A stretch of 64,000 nt of DNA, taken from the NCBI RefSeq assembly GCF_001898575.1, contig NZ_MKUD01000018.1, positions 61,747-125,746 on the forward strand, read 5' to 3'. Below, piece by piece: positions 57,066-64,000 of the stretch. The translations under genes were made by a program, and so were the position numbers. This DNA is from Spirosoma sp. 48-14 (GTDB lineage Bacteria; Bacteroidota; Bacteroidia; Cytophagales; Spirosomataceae). Every line of letters starts with the position of its first letter. Position 1 is the first letter of the stretch. The notes under the pieces are model-generated. The model searched no databases and had not been told where the DNA came from. It saw nothing but the letters and a program-made list of their open reading frames with translations.

Positions 57066-58382
57066 TTACTTCGTAGCCGAAACCCGCCAGATGCGCCCAC
57101 TGGCATCATCGGCCACGAACATTGCCCCATCCTTAAGCACCGTAACGCCAACAGGTCGCCCATAGGCTTCGTTATCATTACCTGTAAGGAATCCGGTTAA
57201 AAAGTCTTCTGGTTCACCGGGTTTCCCATTTTGGAAAGGAACAAAAACAACTTTATATCCGACAAGCTGTGAGCGGTTCCAGGAACCATGCTGGCCAATA
57301 AATGCCCCATTCTGGTAATGAGCCGGGAACTGTGTTTTATCGTAAAAAGCCAATCCCAGAGAAGCGGTATGCGAGCCCAGCGGCACATCAGGTACGATCG
57401 TCTTTTTTACTAAATCAGGCCGTTCTCCTTTCCGACGTGGATCTTCGTGCTGGCCAAAATAGGCATAAGGCCAGCCATAAAAAGCGCCTTCTTTAACACT
57501 GGTCAGGTAATCTGGCACCAGATCATCACCCAGTTCATCACGCTCATTGACGGCCGTATACAACACGCTTGTCGTTGGCTCCCAATCCATACCTACCGGA
57601 TTTCGCAGGCCAGCCGCGAAAATGCGTTCGCCCGTACCGTCGGGGTTAACTTCCAGAATATTGGCCCGACGGATTTCATTTTCAGGGCCGTTTTCACCCA
57701 CGTTACTTCCCGACCCAACAGAGATATAGATTTTCTTTCCATCAGGGCCAGCCAGCAGGTTCCGCGTCCAGTGATTGTTGTAGCCGCCAGCCGGTAAATC
57801 CACGATCTTCTTGCCTGGTGTTTTCATCGTTGTCTGGCCCGCTTTGTAGTCGTAGCGAAATAGACCATCCGTGTTGGCAACATAGAAATAGTTTCCCAAG
57901 ACCAACATGCCAAATGGCTGATTCAGGCCTGTCAGGAAGGTTTCTTTCAGATCAGGTTTACCATCTTGGTTCGTATCCCGAAAGAGTGTGATTCGATTGG
58001 CGCTGGTGCCCGTTTCCTGCGATTTACCTTTATCCGAAGCGGCATTTATCACCTTTTCTTTCAGACCATTTTGTTCGGTATTAGCCTCAGCAACAAAGAT
58101 ATCGCCATTGGGGGCTTCGTAAATCCAACGAGGGCTCTTCAGATCACGGGCAAATTCGGTAACGGTAAACCCAGCAGGGGCTTTTGGTATTTTGCCTTCC
58201 GGCCAGCCGACCACGTTACTAAATTTAGTTGACGATTTGGTAGCGTATGGAGCGGGCAGCTCAATGGTAGTATCGACCATGGCTACCGAATCGCTGGACT
58301 GATCGGTATTTTTCTTCTGACTACAGGCCAGAAAAGCGGCTGAAAGTACAGCCGTTGTAAAAAGATAAGGTATGATTTTCAT
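57066..58382 (-). CDS. PQQ-dependent sugar dehydrogenase-type lipoprotein (sorbosone dehydrogenase-like)
   Basis: Lipobox LSAAFLACSQ; VTEFARDLKSPRWIYEAPNGDIFVAEANT...GGYNNHWTRNLLAGPDGKKIYISVGSGSNVGENGPENEIRRANILEVNPDGTGERIFAAGLRNPVGMDWEP...GQHGSWNRSQLVGYKVVFVPF. Confidence 0.95.
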   Translation of the reverse strand: MKIIPYLFTTAVLSAAFLACSQKKNTDQSSDSVAMVDTTIELPAPYATKSSTKFSNVVGWPEGKIPKAPAGFTVTEFARDLKSPRWIYEAPNGDIFVAEANTEQNGLKEKVINAASDKGKSQETGTSANRITLFRDTNQDGKPDLKETFLTGLNQPFGMLVLGNYFYVANTDGLFRYDYKAGQTTMKTPGKKIVDLPAGGYNNHWTRNLLAGPDGKKIYISVGSGSNVGENGPENEIRRANILEVNPDGTGERIFAAGLRNPVGMDWEPTTSVLYTAVNERDELGDDLVPDYLTSVKEGAFYGWPYAYFGQHEDPRRKGERPDLVKKTIVPDVPLGSHTASLGLAFYDKTQFPAHYQNGAFIGQHGSWNRSQLVGYKVVFVPFQNGKPGEPEDFLTGFLTGNDNEAYGRPVGVTVLKDGAMFVADDASGRIWRVSATK

Positions 58383-58386
58383 CGTT

Positions 58387-58426
58387 GAGTTGAGTCAATA
58401 CGTAGCTTACTGCAATGACTCAACTC
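58387..58426 (-). terminator. Hairpin downstream of the small secreted protein gene
   Basis: GAGTTGAGTCA / TGACTCAACTC, 11-bp perfect arms. Confidence 0.5.
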
Positions 58427-58449
58427 CATGATTAATCATTTGGTTACGC

Positions 58450-58806
58450 CTAATCCTTTTTTGCGGTCAGCGTCGATCCTTCAATAGCCATCGAGAAACC
58501 CGTCACGGCTTTGGTAGCCGCATCCCAGATAAAGGTAATTACAGAGCCATACGAACTTGTTGACTTGAACGTATCGGCTTTGTCCTGCTTCAATAACTTA
58601 TTTTTGCCATAGCTGTCGGCCTCGCCATACAATTCCCCTTTATCAGCAGTCAACGTAAATTTCTGAATGGGGCTCCCACTTTCAAAGGTATACGAGCCTG
58701 TGTATGGTTTGAGAGCGACTGAATCCGCAACCGTAGTTTGTGCATTTGACGGAGTAGCCAAAGCAACCAAAGCTATTCCTACTAGCAGTGTTAAAATCGT
58801 TTTCAT
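58450..58806 (-). CDS. Small secreted hypothetical protein
   Basis: Signal peptide MKTILTLLVGIALVALATPSNAQ; LKPYTGSYTFESGSPIQKFTLTADKGELYGEADSYGKNKLL. Confidence 0.75.
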   Translation of the reverse strand: MKTILTLLVGIALVALATPSNAQTTVADSVALKPYTGSYTFESGSPIQKFTLTADKGELYGEADSYGKNKLLKQDKADTFKSTSSYGSVITFIWDAATKAVTGFSMAIEGSTLTAKKD

Positions 58807-58832
58807 AAATCAGTTAGGCGTTAGGAGATGAT

Positions 58833-59264
58833 TCATAGCAAGGTACGCGAAAATTTGGCATATGGAATCGGCCCCTTGTAAAACACATCACTGACAGCCT
58901 CCATCCCGAAACGTCGGTAAAAGTCAGCCGCATCCAGACGGGCATCGCACCAGAGTGTGGTCGCGCCCAGCCGACGAGCCTCGTCAATAACCTGATTCAG
59001 GAGTTGGGTACCAATTCCACGTCGCTGGTAGTCGGGCCGGGCGGCAAATTTTCGGAAACGGGCCATCCCTCCATCAACAAACAGGGAAATCACAGCCACC
59101 AGGTCATCCGCCAGAAAGGCGCCAAAGTGGTATCCTTCGGAATCATTTTCTACTTTCACATACTCAAACGGTTTATCGGGCCAGAGCACCGCATGGCGAA
59201 GTGGATAGGTTTGTTCGGGCGTTATTACACGGATCGTAATCGCGGAAGACAGTGAGTCGTTCAT
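58833..59264 (-). CDS. GNAT family N-acetyltransferase
   Basis: LADDLVAVISLFVDGGMARFRKFAARPDYQRRGIGTQLLNQVIDEARRLGATTLWCDARLDAADFYRRFGMEAV. Confidence 0.95.
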   Translation of the reverse strand: MNDSLSSAITIRVITPEQTYPLRHAVLWPDKPFEYVKVENDSEGYHFGAFLADDLVAVISLFVDGGMARFRKFAARPDYQRRGIGTQLLNQVIDEARRLGATTLWCDARLDAADFYRRFGMEAVSDVFYKGPIPYAKFSRTLL

Positions 59265-59497
59265 TGGGGTATCAGGTCAATATCGAACCATTTCTGCAAA
59301 CATAACAGGATCGTTTTGAAAATATCGGCGAGTATCCGTATCGCAATTTTTACTCTTAGTCTAGCATAATCGTACTATATCAACTTACAGCTTTGTCGCT
59401 CCTGGAGGGCAAAACGGGTAGAAATTTCTCGTAGCATTCATTTACTAATAAGTGAGCAGAAAAATCAATACACACGCATTTTTATAACCTGAATAGG

Positions 59498-60835
59498 ATG
59501 AACAATTCCAGAAGAGAGTTTATTAAAAAAGCGGCCTTAGGTACTGCGGGTTTTACGATCGGTGGCCTAGGCATGTCGGCTAAAAGTTATGCCAAAATTA
59601 TTGGCGCTAACGAACGCATTCATGTTGCCATTGCCGGACTTGGCCGACGACTGGGCGCTTATTATGAACCCATTTCACGAAAAGAAAGTAATGTCGAGTT
59701 GATGTACCTCTGCGATGTTATGCAAAAACAGCGGGAATCAGCGCTTCAAAAATTTTCGAAATACATCGATTACAAGCCCAAACTGGAAAACGATCTCCGC
59801 AAGGTGATTGCCGATAAAAACGTCGATGTGCTGATCAATGCCACACCCGACCACTGGCATACTCCCGGCACCTGCCTGGCTGTGCAGGGAGGCAAACACG
59901 TGTATGTCGAAAAACCGTGCAGCCACAACCCACGCGAAGGCGAAATTCTGGTCGAATACCAGAAAAAGTACGGCAAGGTCATTCAGATGGGAAATCAGCA
60001 GCGTTCGGCAGTTGAGTCGATCGATATCATCAATCAGATTCACAAGGGCGTTATCGGAACAGCGTATAAAGCGGTAGCCTTTTATGTTGCCAACCGGGGC
60101 GAAGTCCCTGTTCCGAAGGCAGCACCCGTACCGCAAGGCCTCGACTGGGAGTTGTTTCAGGGGCCCGCTCCCCGTATGGACTATACCCACGACACATGGG
60201 ACTACAACTGGCACTGGTATGGCTGGCTCTATGGAACAGCCGAAGCGGGCAACAATGCTACGCATGAGCTGGACGTAGCTCGCTGGGCTTTGCAGGTAGA
60301 ATTTCCCGAACACGTTACGGTAGAAGCGGCCAAACGCCACTTCCTGAATGATGGCTGGGTCATGTACGACACCATGGATGCGACCTATCGTTTTCCGGGC
60401 AATAAAATCATTAAGTGGGATGGCAAAAGCCGGAATGGCTACAAAACCTACGGCAGCGACCGGGGCACTATCATTTACGGCACCAATGGCAGTGTATACG
60501 TTGATCGAAATGGCTATAAACTATTCGACCGGGATGGCAAAGAAGTGAAAAGCAGTAAATCGCAGGGCAACGAAGCCGGAACAGCGTTAGGTGGCGGGGG
60601 AGATATGACTACCCGACATGTCGTTAATTTCTTCGAAGCGGTACGGGGTAAAGAGAAACAGGCATCTACCATTGAAGAAGGGGCCAGAAGTACGTTACTT
60701 TGCCACTTAGCCAACATCGCTTATCGAACGAATAAATCGCTCGATATAGACCCTAAAAATGGCCATATCCACGATAAAGACGCCATGAAACTCTGGAGTC
60801 GGGAATACGCGAAAGGTTGGGCTCCCATTGTTTAA
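59498..60835 (+). CDS. Gfo/Idh/MocA family oxidoreductase with twin-arginine-like leader
   Basis: MNNSRREFIKKAALGTAGFTIGGLGMSAKSYAK; RIHVAIAGLGRRLGAYY; VDVLINATPDHWHTPGTCLAVQGGKHVYVEKPCSHN. Confidence 0.95.
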   Translation: MNNSRREFIKKAALGTAGFTIGGLGMSAKSYAKIIGANERIHVAIAGLGRRLGAYYEPISRKESNVELMYLCDVMQKQRESALQKFSKYIDYKPKLENDLRKVIADKNVDVLINATPDHWHTPGTCLAVQGGKHVYVEKPCSHNPREGEILVEYQKKYGKVIQMGNQQRSAVESIDIINQIHKGVIGTAYKAVAFYVANRGEVPVPKAAPVPQGLDWELFQGPAPRMDYTHDTWDYNWHWYGWLYGTAEAGNNATHELDVARWALQVEFPEHVTVEAAKRHFLNDGWVMYDTMDATYRFPGNKIIKWDGKSRNGYKTYGSDRGTIIYGTNGSVYVDRNGYKLFDRDGKEVKSSKSQGNEAGTALGGGGDMTTRHVVNFFEAVRGKEKQASTIEEGARSTLLCHLANIAYRTNKSLDIDPKNGHIHDKDAMKLWSREYAKGWAPIV

Positions 60836-60880
60836 GACCTCGCTGGTCATCAATCAATGCTCCTCTGCGGAAAGAGTTAC

Positions 60881-60913
60881 ACTGGATTTGTTGCATAAGA
60901 AGTAACGAATCCA
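60881..60913 (+). terminator. Hairpin downstream of the oxidoreductase
   Basis: CTGGATTTGTT-GCATAAGAAGT-AACGAATCCAG, one G.T pair. Confidence 0.4.
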
Positions 60914-60939
60914 GTCTTCTACGCAACATTACCGGATAG

Positions 60940-61064
60940 GCCTATACGATCAATGCTTTAGATACCTTGAGCCGTGAGATTGAAAACGCTGTGATGCCTA
61001 CGGGCCTCGTCCCCCCCCCCTCTACTACGAAGAATTCGCGTCGCTGATCACCTTCCTGTCTTAG
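60940..61064 (+). pseudogene. Possible C-terminal remnant of a c-type-cytochrome/membrane-bound dehydrogenase-like gene, frame broken at a C10 tract
   Basis: AYTINALDTLSREIENAVMPTGLVPPP, then in a shifted frame LYYEEFASLITFLS*; resembles the xxMPxGLxxxLxxxEFAxLxxFLS ending. No start codon or upstream body. Confidence 0.35.
61011..61020. repeat. Homopolymer C10
   Basis: Ten consecutive C between GGGCCTCGT and TCTACTACG. Confidence 0.95.
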
Positions 61065-61070
61065 CAGAAC

Positions 61071-61166
61071 TTGTAAAGAGCGAAAGTGCGCATGAGTGAA
61101 AGAGCGAATAGCCTACTCTGGCTAATAGTTCGCTCTTTCACTCATGCGCACTTTCGCTCTTTACAA
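61071..61166. repeat. Long perfect hairpin, period-8 arms (family B copy 2)
   Basis: 38-bp perfect arms TTGTAAAGAGCGAAAGTGCGCATGAGTGAAAGAGCGAA (61071-61108) and its reverse complement (61129-61166). Inner TAGCC/GGCTA extends the stem with a 4-nt bulge. Arm = AGAGCGAA|AGTGCGCA|TGAGTGAA|AGAGCGAA. Confidence 0.9.
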
Positions 61167-62639
61167 ATGTATATCGTAGGCTTTAAGCTTGTTATACAGC
61201 GTTTTGCGATCGATATTGAGGACTTCAGCGGCTTTGGTTTTGTTATAACCTGTTTTCTCAAGCACTTTCAGGATGGCAGCCCGCTCGGCATTTTCCGATA
61301 CCGATTTCAGGTTACCTCCCGATTGTGTGAATACAGGAATTCCTGGACGAGCCGGATCATAATTGATCTGAATGTTGGCAGGCACCGTTTCTTCCGGACT
61401 GAAATATTGCGGAGAAATAATTTCCTGTGGCAATACGTCAGCTTCGATGTAGTCACCGGGTGTTAGCAGTACAGCTCGTTTCACCACGTTCTGCAACTCA
61501 CGCAGATTACCATGCCAGTAGTAATCCTTCAGCTTCTCTTTAGCCTCTTCCTCAAACCCCAGAATGTCTTTCTCTAGCTGCTGATTAGCGACTTCAAGGA
61601 AGTGATCGGCAAAGATCATAATATCCGATTTGCGCTCCCGCAAAGGCGATAAATGCATTTCGAACTCGGCAATCCGATGATAGATATCCTCCCGGAATTT
61701 TCCTTGCCGAACGGCCTCACGCAAATCCTCGTTCGTAGCGACAATAATCCGGACATCGACGGGAATATCCTGGTTGCTACCAATACGCCGGATCTTACGT
61801 TCCTGCAACACACGTAGTAGCTTTATCTGATTGTCGTACGAAAGGTTACCGATTTCATCCAGGAATATAGTACCGCCGTTGGCGTATTCAAAACTGCCCG
61901 CCTTATCCGACATAGCCCCCGTAAATGATCCCTTGATGTGACCAAACAGTTCGCTACCAGCCAGTTCCTTACTCAGAGCGCCACAGTCGATAGCCACAAA
62001 TGGTTTATCAGCCCGTTTACTTTTGAGGTGGATCGCGTTGGCTACAAATTCTTTTCCAGTACCCGTCTCACCCGTTATAATCACCGACATATCTGTCGGA
62101 GCAATTAAGTCAATGTGTTTCTGAAGTTGCTCAGCAGCGCGACTTTTTCCAAAGATGAACCGTTTTCCGTCCGGAGCTAAAGCCGTTTTGGCCGGGGCCG
62201 TCCTGGCACCACTCGTTTTGGTAGCTGTGGCAGAACCATTGGGCGAAGTAGCACTTTTCGCCTGGTTAAGCGATTGAGCCCGTCGCTCAAGAGCTGCCTT
62301 AATGGTATACAGGATTTCGTCGGGATAAAGCGGCTTTGTTACGTAATCATAAGCGCCGTGTTTGACTGTTTGCACAGCCATTCGAACGTCGGAGTAGCCC
62401 GTGATGATAATGACGGCAGTGGTAGGATGCATGACCTTGATACGACGAAGCATTTCAAGACCATCAATATCAGGAAGTTTAAAATCGCAAATGACTAGTT
62501 CAAATGCTTCTTTTCTCAACAGGACTAACCCATCATCCCCACGCTGTACCGACGCAGTTTTATAGCCTTGTTTGCTCAGAAAACGCTCTAGCAACAGGCA
62601 TATGTCATTGTTATCGTCAATAATCAGAATTTTTTCCAT
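61161..62639 (-). CDS. Sigma-54-dependent response regulator (NtrC/AtoC family)
   Basis: MEKILIIDDNNDICLLLERFLSKQGYKT...VIICDFKLPDIDGLEMLRRIK-type REC; MSVIITGETGTGKEFVANAIHLKS; GSFTGAMSDKAGSFEYANGGTIFLDEIGNL; Fis-type HTH AAILKVLEKTGYNKTKAAEVLNIDRKTLYNKLKAY. ORF track extends to 62678. Confidence 0.97.
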   Translation of the reverse strand: MEKILIIDDNNDICLLLERFLSKQGYKTASVQRGDDGLVLLRKEAFELVICDFKLPDIDGLEMLRRIKVMHPTTAVIIITGYSDVRMAVQTVKHGAYDYVTKPLYPDEILYTIKAALERRAQSLNQAKSATSPNGSATATKTSGARTAPAKTALAPDGKRFIFGKSRAAEQLQKHIDLIAPTDMSVIITGETGTGKEFVANAIHLKSKRADKPFVAIDCGALSKELAGSELFGHIKGSFTGAMSDKAGSFEYANGGTIFLDEIGNLSYDNQIKLLRVLQERKIRRIGSNQDIPVDVRIIVATNEDLREAVRQGKFREDIYHRIAEFEMHLSPLRERKSDIMIFADHFLEVANQQLEKDILGFEEEAKEKLKDYYWHGNLRELQNVVKRAVLLTPGDYIEADVLPQEIISPQYFSPEETVPANIQINYDPARPGIPVFTQSGGNLKSVSENAERAAILKVLEKTGYNKTKAAEVLNIDRKTLYNKLKAYDIHL

Positions 62640-62724
62640 GAAGAAGCATTGAACTTGTTCAGACAGACCATGTCCCATTTATGAACAACGAAAAAATCTA
62701 TCCAAGCTGTATGAACAAAGTTAC

Positions 62725-63099
62725 TCAAACCTGAATGGTTTGCAAAGCCATTTCAACCGAACGACGCGTAAACGGCTTTCCAATAAAGTAATCGGCTCCT
62801 TGTTCAGTAGCTCGTCGACGCTCTGCCTGTCCATCGAAAGCACTGATCATAATTACTTTTGCTTCGTTCTGATCTTCTTTTATAGAGGGCAGCAGGTCGA
62901 AACCTAATCCATCAGGTAAATTAAGATCTAAGAATATAGCGTCGAATTTTTGAGTGTGCAACCATTGGCGCCCTTCTTCAATAAAATGAGCACATGTAGG
63001 CTGATAGCCTAAGCGCCTTAAAAGCCCCGACAACAATAAGCAGATATCAGCCTCATCATCGACAATTAAAACACGCTTTGCCTGAGATGCTGTATTCAT
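62725..63099 (-). CDS. CheY-like single-domain response regulator
   Basis: MNTASQAKRVLIVDDEADICLLLSGLLRRLGYQP...DAIFLDLNLPDGLGFDLLPSIK...VIMISAFDGQAERRRATEQGADYFIGKPFTRRSVEMAL. ORF track extends to 63153. Confidence 0.93.
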   Translation of the reverse strand: MNTASQAKRVLIVDDEADICLLLSGLLRRLGYQPTCAHFIEEGRQWLHTQKFDAIFLDLNLPDGLGFDLLPSIKEDQNEAKVIMISAFDGQAERRRATEQGADYFIGKPFTRRSVEMALQTIQV

Positions 63100-63566
63100 G
63101 ACAATTGGTCTGAATTGTTGTCCTGTATTTACTCGTGTTACCATGCTAGCCAAGACTCATCCTGTTTCATAAACGTTCGTTACCTTATACCTTAATAAAA
63201 TATGTGCCGAAAATGTTTAAACATCCTAAATTGAGGTAGCAACACGCATTAATACCCAATAGATTAATTATTTGTGTAATAAATACTGTTTGCAGAAAAT
63301 TGAAGCGCATCGCTCGTTACCTAAAGAAGCGCGCTATTTTTCCACGTTTATTCTACACCTGTGGAATATATTCTACAGTTTTCATTTATTGATTTTTCCC
63401 AAAGTAACATTCCTGCCAATCCGTAAACATCAATTAAAAGCTCATTTCCAAGCCTATAGGCCATTTAACGTCAATAATTCTAAGTTCTAACGATTCTTGG
63501 CACAACTTTTTCTAACTAGTTAATCGATTACAAGGTGGCTATTCTGATTTACTCAAGGGAAATGAC

Positions 63567-63734
63567 ATGGGAAACCTTCTTTACACCATTGCAGTCATTC
63601 TAATCATTATCTGGCTCTTGGGCTTCTTAGGTGTGCTTGGGACAGGAATTGGTAGCAGCAATTTGATACACGTATTGCTGGTGATTGCAGTGATTGCCAT
63701 ACTTCTACGCCTGATTCAGGGGCGGGGTGTGTAA
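63567..63734 (+). CDS. lmo0937 family (DUF5670-like) small membrane protein
   Basis: My translation: MGNLLYTIAVILIIIWLLGFLGVLGTGIGSSNLIHVLLVIAVIAILLRLIQGRGV* (55 aa); below the ORF-track cutoff. Confidence 0.88.
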   Translation: MGNLLYTIAVILIIIWLLGFLGVLGTGIGSSNLIHVLLVIAVIAILLRLIQGRGV

Positions 63735-63860
63735 GGAAGGGAGTACAATTGATGAGGAAAAAAGCAGTTCGCTGCAAACATAATATTCCTATTCAACAAG
63801 TGCGGGACAAACCGCAATACAACATTTTAGGTTAAGTACAAGTTACGGTGGGTACGGAAT

Positions 63861-63893
63861 CCCTGCGCCAAGTTGAGCGCGGGGATTTTTTTT
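63861..63893 (+). terminator. Rho-independent terminator
   Basis: CCCTGCGC-CAAGTTGA-GCGCGGGG followed by ATTTTTTTT. Confidence 0.75.
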
Positions 63894-64000
63894 ATATGCT
63901 TCTTTAGCCGTTGCTTACAGGGGTTGGTCGCCTAGAAAAGCGGGTATAAAGGATCAAGGCCAATACTTGTGGAGGGCGTTGTATTTTTCTAGGTTTGTGA

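Noticed and set aside
59738-60340. 200-aa antisense ORF inside the Gfo/Idh/MocA gene
   Set aside because: Shadow ORF opposite a confident CDS.
61011-61020. C10 tract as a phase-variation switch
   Set aside because: The associated frame has no start codon or upstream body, so an active switch is not supported; kept as a possible pseudogene only.
1-64000. tRNA, rRNA or CRISPR arrays
   Set aside because: None recognised by eye on either strand; a tRNAscan/Infernal run would be needed to exclude small RNAs.

Overview
The 64-kb window looks like chromosomal DNA from a Cytophagales/Spirosoma-like Bacteroidota. This is inferred from TAnnTTTG-type promoters, DUF4249, GWxTD, Ig-like and WYL proteins, and gene style; no database search was possible. 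It is densely coding and mostly housekeeping or accessory metabolism. Contents include orphan response regulators at both ends, an Nif3-like protein, pgk, a VapBC-type toxin-antitoxin pair, a FAN1-like VRR-NUC protein, rlmB, GWxTD, serine/threonine dehydratase, sterol desaturase and a K+ channel. Also present are haloperoxidase, acyl-CoA dehydrogenase, GMC oxidoreductase, two GH88/GH105 proteins, an ABC-TMD/HlyD/TolC operon with a divergent TetR, an RND efflux pair, an ECF sigma operon, a PQQ-type sugar dehydrogenase and an NtrC-type regulator. I saw no rRNA, tRNA, CRISPR, prophage or transposase. The most unusual signal is non-coding: four long, near-perfect hairpins (2461-2547, 3681-3791, 15620-15705, 61071-61166) whose arms are themselves short-period repeats. 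Two have period-8 units (AGAGYGAA) and two have period-7 units (AATGRAT). All four start at, or within 10 nt of, a TAA stop codon. A fifth element at 36143-36221 resembles the widespread GTCATTCTGAGGAAC REP-type palindrome and also abuts a stop codon. Other candidates are an ABC transmembrane protein without an ATPase domain next to HlyD/TolC, and a cytochrome-like gene remnant split at a C10 tract.
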